This document shows positions 17,488 through 25,353 of a stretch of DNA of 41,920 nt, one piece after another. Position 1 is the first letter of the stretch, and the number at the start of each line of letters is the position of its first letter. Under the pieces are notes generated by a model. It searched no databases, was not told the origin of the DNA, and saw only the letters and a program-made list of their open reading frames with translations. The DNA lies in contig NZ_JAGYPE020000029.1 in assembly GCF_018343545.2 (NCBI RefSeq), positions 23,650 to 65,569 of the forward strand, written 5' to 3'. The DNA comes from Neobacillus citreus (GTDB taxonomy: Bacteria; Bacillota; Bacilli; Bacillales; Cytobacillaceae). Both the position numbers and the translations under genes were made by a program.

Positions 17488-18723
17488 TTAAGTGCGGTAG
17501 GATGCGTTGATTTTTACGTAATCATAAGTTAAGTCGCATCCCCAGGCGGTTGCACTGCTATTTCCTTGGTTTAACTCTACAAAAATTTGTACTGTTTCTT
17601 GTTCTAGGTAACTCTTTGCTTCTGCTTCATCAAACGGACAAGGCAGCCCGTTTTCAAATACAGGAATGGAGCCTAATGAAACCTTTACCAAGTTTGGTTC
17701 AACAGGGACACCGCTGTACCCAATTGCCGTCACAATTCTTCCCCAGTTGGCATCTGTTCCGTAGATCGCTGTTTTTACAAGGTTAGAAGAAATAATCGAT
17801 TTCCCAACTGCTCTCGCATCTTCTGCCTTCAAAGCACCATTTACTTGAACCTCAACAAGCTTTGTTGCCCCTTCACCGTCACGGGCAATTTTTTTAGCAA
17901 GGGTTTCACTGACAACTTTTAATCCGTTTACGAATATATCCCAATCTGGATGGTCTTTGGTAAGCTGGTCATTTCCAGCTAATCCATTTGCCATGACCAG
18001 AACCATGTCATTCGTACTTGTATCACCATCAACTGTAATCATATTGAAAGTTTGGTTGGTAACTTCTCTAAGTGCTGATAAAAGATCTTCATGGGCAATG
18101 TTTGCATCCGTTGTGACAAAGCCAAGCATGGTTGCCATGTTTGGATGGATCATGCCGGAGCCTTTTGCTGCCCCGCCGATGCTGACAGTTTTGCCGTCAA
18201 TTGTAAACTGAACGCCTACGTGCTTTGCGCAAGTGTCGGTAGTTAGGATTGCCTGCAGGAAGTTCTCCTCTGCTTCAAACTCGGGTTGAAGGATTTGACT
18301 AATTCCTGTCGTTATCTTATCCATTGGCAGTAATTCGCCAATCACTCCTGTTGAAGTGACGGAGACTAGGTGCTCTTGAATATTTAATTGACCTGCAAAC
18401 TCCTTTTGCATCTGGTAAGCGTCTTGAATCCCTTGCTCCCCTGTGCAGGCGTTGGCGTTACCAGAATTGACAATGATTGCTTGAGTCTTATTTTCTTTTG
18501 AGATGCTTTCTTGTGTTACTAATAATGGAGCCGCTTGGAATAAGTTGGTTGTATATACTCCAGCCACATCAGCGGGAACCTCTGACACAATATAGGCCAA
18601 ATCAAGTTTTTTTCTTTTCACTCCGCAGTGCATTCCGCCTGCTTTGTATCCCTGTGGTAATGTTATTCCTGCATTTTCTAAAATAATGATTTCATTGGTT
18701 GATGTTGCTTGTGTCAATGTCAT
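17488..18723 (-). CDS. argJ: ornithine acetyltransferase (ArgJ)
   Basis: Transfers the acetyl group from acetylornithine to glutamate, recycling it; in bacilli often bifunctional with N-acetylglutamate synthase activity. The family self-cleaves before a Thr, here Thr198 in NMATML, giving alpha and beta chains. The KGSGMIHPNMATML segment and the oxyanion-type TSTGVIGE near residue 123 are present. The ATG at 18723 lies right after AAAGGGGGAA; the longer frame to 18756 has no site. Length 411 is normal. No argA is present, consistent with a cyclic pathway. Confidence 0.96.
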   Translation of the reverse strand: MTLTQATSTNEIIILENAGITLPQGYKAGGMHCGVKRKKLDLAYIVSEVPADVAGVYTTNLFQAAPLLVTQESISKENKTQAIIVNSGNANACTGEQGIQDAYQMQKEFAGQLNIQEHLVSVTSTGVIGELLPMDKITTGISQILQPEFEAEENFLQAILTTDTCAKHVGVQFTIDGKTVSIGGAAKGSGMIHPNMATMLGFVTTDANIAHEDLLSALREVTNQTFNMITVDGDTSTNDMVLVMANGLAGNDQLTKDHPDWDIFVNGLKVVSETLAKKIARDGEGATKLVEVQVNGALKAEDARAVGKSIISSNLVKTAIYGTDANWGRIVTAIGYSGVPVEPNLVKVSLGSIPVFENGLPCPFDEAEAKSYLEQETVQIFVELNQGNSSATAWGCDLTYDYVKINASYRT

Positions 18724-18780
18724 TTCCCCCTTTATGGTTCCCTTGTTCGTATTCAATCAAACTAGTTAACTATCAATTTA

Positions 18781-19818
18781 TTATGGATACATCGGGATAT
18801 CTTGAAGACCTGCCCGCTCATCCCAGCCGTTCATTATATTTGCATTTTGGATTGCTTGCCCTGCCGCCCCTTTTACTAAGTTGTCAATAACGGATATGAT
18901 GGTCAGGCGGTTGGTCCGTGGGTCAACATGCAGGCCGATATCGCAATAGTTGCTTCCCCAAACTTCTTTAGTTGCTGGCACTTTTCCGACTGGCCTTACC
19001 CTTACAAATGGTTTATTTTTATAAAATTCATCATATATTTGATGAACATCTTCGGTAGTAACCTTTTCTTTTAGTTTCAAATAAATGGAACACATAATTC
19101 CTCGAGTCATTGGCACCAAATGTGTTGCAAAAGAAATCGTTATTGGTTGGCCGCTTTCGTCTGTAAGGACCTGTTCGATCTCCGGAATGTGCTGATGTGC
19201 GCCTAGTTTATATGCCTTTAGGTTTTCATTGATTTCGGCGTAATGGCTGGTGAGAGAAAGTCCCCGTCCTGCTCCGCTTACACCCGACTTTGCGTCAATT
19301 ATGATAGAATCGCTGTCTGCAAGGTTTGATTTCAAGATAGGAATTAATCCCAGCGTAGATGCTGTTGGATAGCAGCCTGGATTCGAAATTAGGTTCGCAT
19401 TTTTAATATTTTCTCCATAAATTTCACTTAAGCCATATACCGCTTCATTCAAATAATTTTCAGGTGCCGGTGAATGCTTATACCAAGTTTCATATACTTC
19501 CGGTGACCTCAACCTGAAATCTCCAGATAGGTCGATACATTTTATACCAGTCTCCTTCAATTGAGGGACAAGGTTACTGCTGACACCGGATGGCGTAGCT
19601 AAAAATACAATCTCATTTTCTTTAGCAATATTTTGAACATCAAACTTTTCCAAGGGTTGTTCTATAATCTCCGACAAATGCGGATAGCTTTCACTAAAGT
19701 TACTTCCTGCTTGAGAGTTAGAAATAACTGAACCAACCTCCAAATATGGATGCTTTTGGATTAATCTAATTAGCTCGATTGCTCCATATCCTGTTCCACC
19801 AATAATCGCTGCTTTCAA
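18781..19818 (-). CDS. argC: N-acetyl-gamma-glutamyl-phosphate reductase
   Basis: NADPH-dependent reduction of N-acetylglutamyl phosphate. It has the Rossmann motif GGTGYGAIEL at the N-terminus and the catalytic Cys149 in SNPGCYPT. I choose the TTG at 19818 (MKAAIIGGTG). AGGAG abuts an upstream in-frame TTG at 19827, which is therefore too close, and lies 9 bases before 19818. The product has 345 residues. It is the first gene of the arginine operon, under a promoter with two ARG boxes and an upstream cre. Confidence 0.96.
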   Translation of the reverse strand: MKAAIIGGTGYGAIELIRLIQKHPYLEVGSVISNSQAGSNFSESYPHLSEIIEQPLEKFDVQNIAKENEIVFLATPSGVSSNLVPQLKETGIKCIDLSGDFRLRSPEVYETWYKHSPAPENYLNEAVYGLSEIYGENIKNANLISNPGCYPTASTLGLIPILKSNLADSDSIIIDAKSGVSGAGRGLSLTSHYAEINENLKAYKLGAHQHIPEIEQVLTDESGQPITISFATHLVPMTRGIMCSIYLKLKEKVTTEDVHQIYDEFYKNKPFVRVRPVGKVPATKEVWGSNYCDIGLHVDPRTNRLTIISVIDNLVKGAAGQAIQNANIMNGWDERAGLQDIPMYP

Positions 19819-19847
19819 TTCTTTCAACTCCTAAGTACCGTTAATAA

Positions 19848-19882
19848 TGAATTATTATACATCCATATATATAATTATTCAA
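19848..19882 (-). promoter_or_regulatory. argC promoter with tandem ARG boxes
   Basis: TTGAAT (19882-19877) and TATAAT (19859-19854) are 17 bp apart. Two matches to the ArgR operator TGAATnnnnATTCA overlap them: 19868-19881 (8 of 10 fixed positions) on the -35, and 19848-19861 (9 of 10) on the -10. Their centres are 20 bp apart. Arginine-dependent repression by ArgR/AhrC is inferred. Confidence 0.75.
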
Positions 19883-19934
19883 TGCAAAAATCACATATTT
19901 TTCAGATTTAATTCTATTTTCAGGTATAAATCCG

Positions 19935-19948
19935 TGTAAACGCTTTCA
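19935..19948. promoter_or_regulatory. cre site (CcpA) upstream of argC
   Basis: TGTAAACGCTTTCA (minus strand TGAAAGCGTTTACA) fits the cre consensus TGWnAnCGnTnWCA at every fixed position. It lies about 60 bp upstream of the -35. An upstream position is more typical of CcpA activation than of repression. Confidence 0.65.
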
Positions 19949-19991
19949 ATTTTTCTTAAATAAATATACAACTATTTATGCAATAATCCAT

Positions 19992-20013
19992 AAAAAAAAG
20001 CCCATAAAGGGCC
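19992..20013 (-). terminator. intrinsic terminator after aroD
   Basis: GCCC/GGGC stem (20000-20003 and 20009-20012) with a TTTAT loop, followed on the minus strand by eight T. It separates the aro genes from the argC promoter region. Confidence 0.7.
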
Positions 20014-20031
20014 TGATACTATGTATTCTAT

Positions 20032-20784
20032 TTATTGATTTAACAAGTTTAACATAGTTCTTAATTCATTAACCGCAATTTGTCCGGGGGCAGAACCAAC
20101 CTTTGCCGCACCGAAAGTCAGTGCCGAACCAAATCCGGCTACACGAGTGATGGCCCCTTTTTGGCCCATCGAAATGGTAATAAACGGTCTGTCTGCATAT
20201 TTTTCATACATTGTATTTGTTGCATCTAACATTGTAAGTACATCTTCATTTGTTTTAGGCATTACGGCAATTTTCGGGAGGTCCCCTCCAAGTTCCTGTG
20301 CCCTGCGTAAGCGTGATACAATTTCTTCCTTTGGGGGGGTTTTTTCAAAATCATGGTTGGAAACAATCACTAAAACATTGTGTGAATGAGCAACGTTAAT
20401 TAGTGTTTTAACATCCTTTTCTTCATTAAATAACTCCACATCAACCAAATCAACCTTGCCAGTCTGCGAGATTTCCATATTTAAATTGATGTAATCTGCG
20501 TGGCTGATTTCCCTTTCTCCACCTTCCTTCGCACTTCGGAAAGTAAAGATTAAGGGGGTGTCAGTTAATACACTACGAATATTGTTAAGTGCCTCTTTTA
20601 CTTGCAAGATGTCCTCTACCTGCTCGAAATAGTCAACCCGCCATTCTACAAGGTCAAGGTCTAATGTCTTTAGCAGTCTGGCTTCTTCCATTAATTGGGG
20701 TGTTGTTCTCCCTACCATTGGTACACATATTTTAGGTGCACCTTCACCTAACGTTAACCCCTTAACTTTAATTGTTCTCTTCAT
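20032..20784 (-). CDS. aroD: type I 3-dehydroquinate dehydratase
   Basis: Converts 3-dehydroquinate to 3-dehydroshikimate in the shikimate pathway through a Schiff base. The catalytic pair is His144 (VSNHDFEKTP) and Lys171 (LPKIAVMPK). Length 250 is typical of type I enzymes. AGAAGGTG, which overlaps the end of aroK, precedes the ATG at 20784. It is 3 bp after aroK, so the two form an operon. Confidence 0.95.
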   Translation of the reverse strand: MKRTIKVKGLTLGEGAPKICVPMVGRTTPQLMEEARLLKTLDLDLVEWRVDYFEQVEDILQVKEALNNIRSVLTDTPLIFTFRSAKEGGEREISHADYINLNMEISQTGKVDLVDVELFNEEKDVKTLINVAHSHNVLVIVSNHDFEKTPPKEEIVSRLRRAQELGGDLPKIAVMPKTNEDVLTMLDATNTMYEKYADRPFITISMGQKGAITRVAGFGSALTFGAAKVGSAPGQIAVNELRTMLNLLNQ

Positions 20785-20787
20785 TAC

Positions 20788-21309
20788 TTACACCTTCTCT
20801 AAAATTTCATCGGCAATTTGCTCAGGAGATTTGTTATCAGTACTAATTTTTAATTGATGGTTAGAATAAATTTCTCTTCTATTATTATAAAGTTGTTCCA
20901 TTTCTTCGATTGTTTTTCCATGCAGGACTGGGCGGCTGTCAATGATAAGGTCTAACCGTTCTTTCCAGCATTCAAAAGAAATATCAAGTAAAATGACTGT
21001 AGCCTTGGATAAACAGACCGTGCGTATATCTTCTTGAAGAAAGGCACCGCCGCCTAACGAGAGAACTAGGTTCTTTTCTTCATTTAAGCTAGTGATTAGG
21101 CTTTTTTCCTTTTCTCTAAAAACCTTTTCGCCATATACTTTAAATATTTGCGAAGGGGGCATTTTGAATTCCTCTTCAATTAATTCATCTGTATCAATAA
21201 ATTGCCGATTTAGTTTCTCTGCAACAAGTTTTCCTACAGTTGTTTTTCCTGCTCCCATAAATCCGATAAAAATGATGTTTTTATTTTCTGTGTTTTGGCG
21301 TACCGTCAA
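20788..21309 (-). CDS. aroK: shikimate kinase
   Basis: Phosphorylates shikimate with ATP. It has the Walker A loop GFMGAGKTTVGK, the DTDELIE shikimate/Mg site and the GGGAF substrate loop. AGGAG directly abuts a TTG at 21318 and lies 9 bases before the in-frame TTG at 21309, so I choose 21309 (MTVRQNTENK), giving 173 residues. The same arrangement occurs at argC. Its partner is aroD just downstream. No clear promoter is seen in the 218-bp gap upstream, which also contains a short open frame of about 24 codons ending at 21321. Confidence 0.92.
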   Translation of the reverse strand: MTVRQNTENKNIIFIGFMGAGKTTVGKLVAEKLNRQFIDTDELIEEEFKMPPSQIFKVYGEKVFREKEKSLITSLNEEKNLVLSLGGGAFLQEDIRTVCLSKATVILLDISFECWKERLDLIIDSRPVLHGKTIEEMEQLYNNRREIYSNHQLKISTDNKSPEQIADEILEKV

Positions 21310-21505
21310 AATTTTCAACTCCTATCTTAGATGCGTAGGACATTTTCAACCTGTTCCATCTTGATTTTGTCCTCCATCGTCTCTATGAAGGATATTTTCA
21401 ATCGAATAACTTCGTCTTAGCCCTTCATCCTATTATGAAAGATATTTTACCAAAACACCACAAGAAACTTAAATATTCTGCAAACTCATAAACTAGCACC
21501 CCAAC

Positions 21506-21531
21506 AGAAAAGAGACCCCTCTAGGAGCCTC
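21506..21531 (-). terminator. intrinsic terminator of the peptide transporter operon
   Basis: On the minus strand GAGGCTCC and GGGGTCTC pair over 8 bp (two G-U pairs) around a TAGA loop, followed by TTTTC. It begins 6 bases after the last permease gene. Confidence 0.65.
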
Positions 21532-21536
21532 CCACG

Positions 21537-22436
21537 TTATTGTTTCATCTTCGGATCAAGCACATCGCGCAACCCGTCCCCCATCAGGTTAAAACCTAAT
21601 ACAGTCAGCATAATCGCCATACCTGGGAAGAACAATGTCCACGGTGCTTGGGTAATATAGTTCTTAGAATCAGCGAGCATTTTCCCCCATTCAGGCTCTG
21701 GCGGTTGGGCGCCTAACCCTAGGAAACCAAGAGCTGCCGCTTCAATAATCGCAGTTGCAATCGCCAAGGTTGCTTGGACAATGACCGGGGAAATACTGTT
21801 CGGCAAAATATGCCTCAACAGAATCCGGGAATCCTTCATCCCGATAGCCCTGGCTGCCATGATATACTCCTCCTGCTTGACGCTCAACACCTTCGAACGA
21901 ACTAGTCGGCCAAAGTTTGGGATATTGATTACCGCAATCGCGATAAGAGCATTTCGTAAAGACGGTCCCAAAATAGACACTACTGCAATCGCTAATAGAA
22001 TACTAGGAAACGCCAGCATAACATCAAAAACCCTTGAAATGATGGCATCCACCCAGCGGCCGTAATAACCGGCAACAATACCAAGTAGAGTTCCAACTAC
22101 TACAGATCCTAATACGGAAAAGAATCCAACCCATAAAGAAATTCGCGCACCATATAAAATCCTTGAAAAAATGTCCCGGCCAAAGTCATCCGTGCCAAAC
22201 CAATGCTTACTTGACGGGGCCTGCATCCGGTCGGCCAAAACTTGTTCTTTGAATCCGTATGGCGCCACCCAAGGAGCAATAAACGCAATAACAATAAAAA
22301 ATAGCACGATACCCAAGCCAACCACGGCCAGTTTATTTTTATAGAAAGATTGCAGTGCTTCCTTCCATGGAGGTGTCAGCTTTTCTTCAGCAGGTACCAC
22401 CGGGATATCTGCTGTATTTTTAGCAAGTTCAGCCAC
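21537..22436 (-). CDS. peptide ABC transporter permease (DppC/OppC type)
   Basis: Second inner-membrane permease of a dipeptide/oligopeptide importer. The 299-residue protein has an N-terminal membrane segment (about residues 36-56) and the family domain OppC_N followed by BPD_transp_1. The ATPase-contact EAA loop appears as AARAIGMKDSRILLRHILPN. The start is a GTG at 22436 with GGGAG 5 bases upstream; an overlapping ATG is out of frame. It is last of five genes and closes the operon before a terminator. Confidence 0.93.
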   Translation of the reverse strand: MAELAKNTADIPVVPAEEKLTPPWKEALQSFYKNKLAVVGLGIVLFFIVIAFIAPWVAPYGFKEQVLADRMQAPSSKHWFGTDDFGRDIFSRILYGARISLWVGFFSVLGSVVVGTLLGIVAGYYGRWVDAIISRVFDVMLAFPSILLAIAVVSILGPSLRNALIAIAVINIPNFGRLVRSKVLSVKQEEYIMAARAIGMKDSRILLRHILPNSISPVIVQATLAIATAIIEAAALGFLGLGAQPPEPEWGKMLADSKNYITQAPWTLFFPGMAIMLTVLGFNLMGDGLRDVLDPKMKQ

Positions 22437-22448
22437 ATTAACTCCCCC

Positions 22449-23456
22449 CTACTTATTGTATTTAATCCGTGGATCAACAAAGACATACATTAAATCCACA
22501 ATTAAGTTAATCAATACGAAAATGGCGGCGATAAGCAAAATTCCTGACTGGATAACTGGATAATCTCGATACGCAATCGCGTCATATAGGTATCGTCCGA
22601 TTCCCGGCCAGCCAAAGATTGTTTCTGTTAAAATTGCCCCTCCCAAGAGGAGACCAGTTTGCAAACCGATAACCGTTAAAACAGGAATAATGGCATTTTT
22701 TAAAGAATGTTTGTAAACTACCCAGAACATCCTTAAGCCTTTCGCACGTGCTGTACGAACGTAATCCGAGCGCATGACCTCAAGCATGGTGGCGCGCGTC
22801 ATCCGCGCAATGATTGCCATTGGAATTGTCGCCAGTGCAAGGCTTGGAAGAATTAAATGCTGAACAACAGTCCAAAATTGATCGAATCTCCCCTGCAGCA
22901 AGGTATCAATTAAATAAAGATTCGTAATCGCTGTGATGGGATCCCTAACATTCTCCCTGCCAGTAGTAGGCAGCCAGCCTAATTCAATCGAAAAAGCCCA
23001 CTGCTCCATTAGACCGAGCCAGAAAATCGGCATTGAAACACCTACTAGGGCAAGAACCATTGCCACATAATCAAACCATGATTTAGAGAACCAGGCGCTG
23101 ATGATTCCTGCGTTTACGCCGACAATGACAGCGATAATCATCGCAACCAGAGTCAATTCAAATGTTGCCGCTAGATATGGCCAAATCTCCACGTTGATTG
23201 GGCCTCTAGTTCTCAAAGAGGTACCTAAATCCCCTTGAAAAAGCTGGCCAATATAATCGAAATATTGTATGTACCAAGGCCTGTCCAACCCTAATTCCCT
23301 TGTTAACGTTGCAATCGCTTCAGCAGTAGCCCTTTGTCCAAGGATCACCTGGGCAGGATTCCCTGGAATCGCATGGATAATCGCAAACACCACGAGCGTC
23401 ATCCCGAATAAAACAGGGATTAAGGAAAGAATTCGGCGAACTGTGTAAGTAAACAT
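22449..23456 (-). CDS. peptide ABC transporter permease (DppB/OppB type)
   Basis: First permease subunit, about 335 residues, with six membrane segments and the DppB-type N-terminal MFTYTVRRILSLIPVLFGMTLVVF. The EAA loop reads TARAKGLRMFWVVYKHSLKNAIIPV. AGAGG lies 8 bases before the ATG at 23456; a GTG at 23465 would overlap that site. It is separated from the binding-protein gene by 229 bp holding a terminator and the 21-bp repeats, so its expression may be lower than that of the upstream genes. Confidence 0.93.
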   Translation of the reverse strand: MFTYTVRRILSLIPVLFGMTLVVFAIIHAIPGNPAQVILGQRATAEAIATLTRELGLDRPWYIQYFDYIGQLFQGDLGTSLRTRGPINVEIWPYLAATFELTLVAMIIAVIVGVNAGIISAWFSKSWFDYVAMVLALVGVSMPIFWLGLMEQWAFSIELGWLPTTGRENVRDPITAITNLYLIDTLLQGRFDQFWTVVQHLILPSLALATIPMAIIARMTRATMLEVMRSDYVRTARAKGLRMFWVVYKHSLKNAIIPVLTVIGLQTGLLLGGAILTETIFGWPGIGRYLYDAIAYRDYPVIQSGILLIAAIFVLINLIVDLMYVFVDPRIKYNK

Positions 23457-23509
23457 TTGTTTCACCTCTTTTTTTCAAAAGTTCTTTTCTAAAAGATTGC
23501 TGTTTCGTT

Positions 23510-23587
23510 AATTCGCTAATAGAACCTCGAAATTCGCTAATAAAATGCATTAATTCGCTAATAGAACTCAAAAATTCGCTAATAGAG
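23510..23587. repeat. four tandem copies of a 21-bp repeat
   Basis: AATTCGCTAATAGAA or a variant starts at 23510, 23531, 23552 and 23573, an exact 21-bp period. Copies 1 and 3 are identical in the 15-bp core, copy 2 has AAAA and copy 4 GAG at the end; the 6-bp spacers vary. Being 7 codons long, it reads on the minus strand as a repeated Ile-Ser-Glu-containing heptad, but this is probably non-coding. It lies in the dpp transcript between the binding-protein and first permease genes. Confidence 0.85.
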
Positions 23588-23641
23588 TGTAGTTTTACAC
23601 CTTTTTCGATCCCTTAAATACGGCAAACTGTACCTTTTGTT

Positions 23642-23673
23642 GATAAAAGGGGAGGAAAAAAACTCCCTCCCCC
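23642..23673 (-). terminator. internal terminator after the peptide-binding protein gene
   Basis: On the minus strand GGGGAGG (23672-23666) and CCTCCCC (23655-23649) form a perfect 7-bp stem followed by TTTTATC. Partial termination here would make the binding protein more abundant than the permeases. Confidence 0.7.
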
Positions 23674-23685
23674 ATTCAAGATGGA

Positions 23686-25341
23686 TTATTTAAAGTACAC
23701 TTTTGTCAGAGCTTCAGAACCAGTTGGGTGCGGCAGATAGTCTGCTACATCCTTAGCTGCTGCTAACAGCGGTGTTGAGTGAACAAGCGGTACCCATGGA
23801 GCGTCTTCATGAATGATTTCCTGTGCTTTCTTGTAAAGCTCGTTACGCTTAGCTTGTTCTGTTTCGGTCTGCGCTGCAATCAATACATCATGAAGCTCGT
23901 CATTGCTGTATTGAGAGTAGTTGTTGCTGCCGATGCTGTCTTTATCAAGCAATGTGTATAAGAAGTTATCAGGGTCACCATTGTCACCAGTCCAGCCAAG
24001 CATGAACATGTCAAACTCGCCCTTAGCGGCCTTATCTAGGTAAGTAGCCCAGTCAACAGATTGAATCTTCGCTTTAACATTGATTTTCGCTAAGTCTGCT
24101 TGGATAACCTCTGCAACTTTTTGTGCTTCAGGCATATAAGGACGTGCTACAGGCATTGCCCATAGGTCGATTTCAAAGCCTTTCTCATAGCCTGCTTCTT
24201 TCAATAATGCTTTTGCTTTTTCTAAATCGTAATCATAATCCTTGATGCTATCGTTATAGCCTTCAATGGAAGGAGGCATAGGGTTCTTCGCTGCAAGAGC
24301 CTTTCCGCCGTAGAATGCTTTGATAATATCTTTCTTATTAACTGCATGGTTAATTGCTTGACGGACAAGCTTGTTATCAAATGGCTTACGAGTAGTTGTT
24401 AAGCCTAGGTAACCAACGTTCATAGATGGACGCTCAATTACTTGAAGCTTGTCATTTCCTTTAACTGTTGCTTCGTCAGAATTGTTCAAGCCATCCATAA
24501 CATCGATTTCGCCATTAGCAAGAGCGTTTAGACGTGCAGTGTTTTCCGGAATAACACGGAAGACTACTTTGTTTAACTTAGGAAGACCCTTTTGCCAGTA
24601 GTCAGGGTTCTTTTCAAGTGTAATCGTGTCGTTTTGCTTCCACTCTACGAATTTGAATGGACCTGTTCCAACCGGATTTTTTCTAAAGTCGTCGCCGTAT
24701 TTTTTCACAGCCGTTGGGCTTGCGATACCGAATGGAGACATGGCCAGGTTCTTTAAGAATGGAGCCTGTGGTCTTTTTAAAACAAATTGTACTGTGTGCT
24801 CGTCAACTGCTTTCACTTCTTTAATGACGTGCCCTTCGTCAGCTTTATAGCCGCCAAACATTGTGTAGTACGGGAATTTATCTTCGTTCCCGTTCATCCA
24901 GCGGTCAAAGTTAAAGACAACAGCGTCTGCATTGAAGTCAGTTCCGTCGTGGAATTTTACACCTTGGCGTAAATTGAAGGTATAAGTTAATCCATCATCG
25001 GATACTGTCCACTTTTCAGCAAGGCCAGGATTTACAGTCGTATCTTGGTCACCATACTGCAAAAGCGTTTCAAAAATATTCTCAGTCACTTTGAAGGCTT
25101 CCCCTTCAGTTGTAGTGATTGGGTCTAAGGATGTGGAGTCACCGCCACGGCCATAGACTAGCGTATCTTTTGCTGAACCGCCGCTAGTAGCAGGCTCTTT
25201 CTTGCCGCCTGTTTCTTTGGTCGTTTCGCCGCCGCAGCCTGCTAAGAACATGCTGAGGGCCAATAAGGAAATCAACAGCAATTTAATTGACTTTTTGCTC
25301 ATAAGCGTTTTTTTACCCCCTAAAGCTTTTTTATTTATCAT
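23686..25341 (-). CDS. peptide-binding lipoprotein (SBP family 5, DppA/OppA type)
   Basis: Extracellular substrate-binding lipoprotein that hands peptides to the DppBC-type permease. A signal peptide ends in the lipobox LAGC, and a Thr/Gly/Lys-rich linker follows. The family signature of bacterial extracellular solute-binding protein family 5 covers the rest, with DGLTYTFNLRQGVKFHDGTDFNADAVVFNFDRW and the C-terminal DAPWVPLVHSTPLLA. Start choice: AGGCGG lies 5 bases before the ATG at 25341, giving 551 residues; the ATG at 25302 (MSKKSIKLLLI) begins a more typical signal peptide but its AGGGGG is 13 bases away. Substrate could be dipeptides or another family-5 ligand. Confidence 0.93.
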   Translation of the reverse strand: MINKKALGGKKTLMSKKSIKLLLISLLALSMFLAGCGGETTKETGGKKEPATSGGSAKDTLVYGRGGDSTSLDPITTTEGEAFKVTENIFETLLQYGDQDTTVNPGLAEKWTVSDDGLTYTFNLRQGVKFHDGTDFNADAVVFNFDRWMNGNEDKFPYYTMFGGYKADEGHVIKEVKAVDEHTVQFVLKRPQAPFLKNLAMSPFGIASPTAVKKYGDDFRKNPVGTGPFKFVEWKQNDTITLEKNPDYWQKGLPKLNKVVFRVIPENTARLNALANGEIDVMDGLNNSDEATVKGNDKLQVIERPSMNVGYLGLTTTRKPFDNKLVRQAINHAVNKKDIIKAFYGGKALAAKNPMPPSIEGYNDSIKDYDYDLEKAKALLKEAGYEKGFEIDLWAMPVARPYMPEAQKVAEVIQADLAKINVKAKIQSVDWATYLDKAAKGEFDMFMLGWTGDNGDPDNFLYTLLDKDSIGSNNYSQYSNDELHDVLIAAQTETEQAKRNELYKKAQEIIHEDAPWVPLVHSTPLLAAAKDVADYLPHPTGSEALTKVYFK

Positions 25342-25353
25342 CAATGCCGCCTA

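Noticed and set aside
21321..21395. Short minus-strand frame of about 24 codons just upstream of aroK
   Set aside because: No good ribosome binding site and no recognisable sequence. It could be a leader peptide but nothing supports it.
23320..23571. An 83-codon minus-strand frame over the 21-bp repeats and the start of the permease gene
   Set aside because: It overlaps the permease gene in another frame, and its repeats read as heptads only because the repeat is 21 bp long. No ribosome binding site was found.
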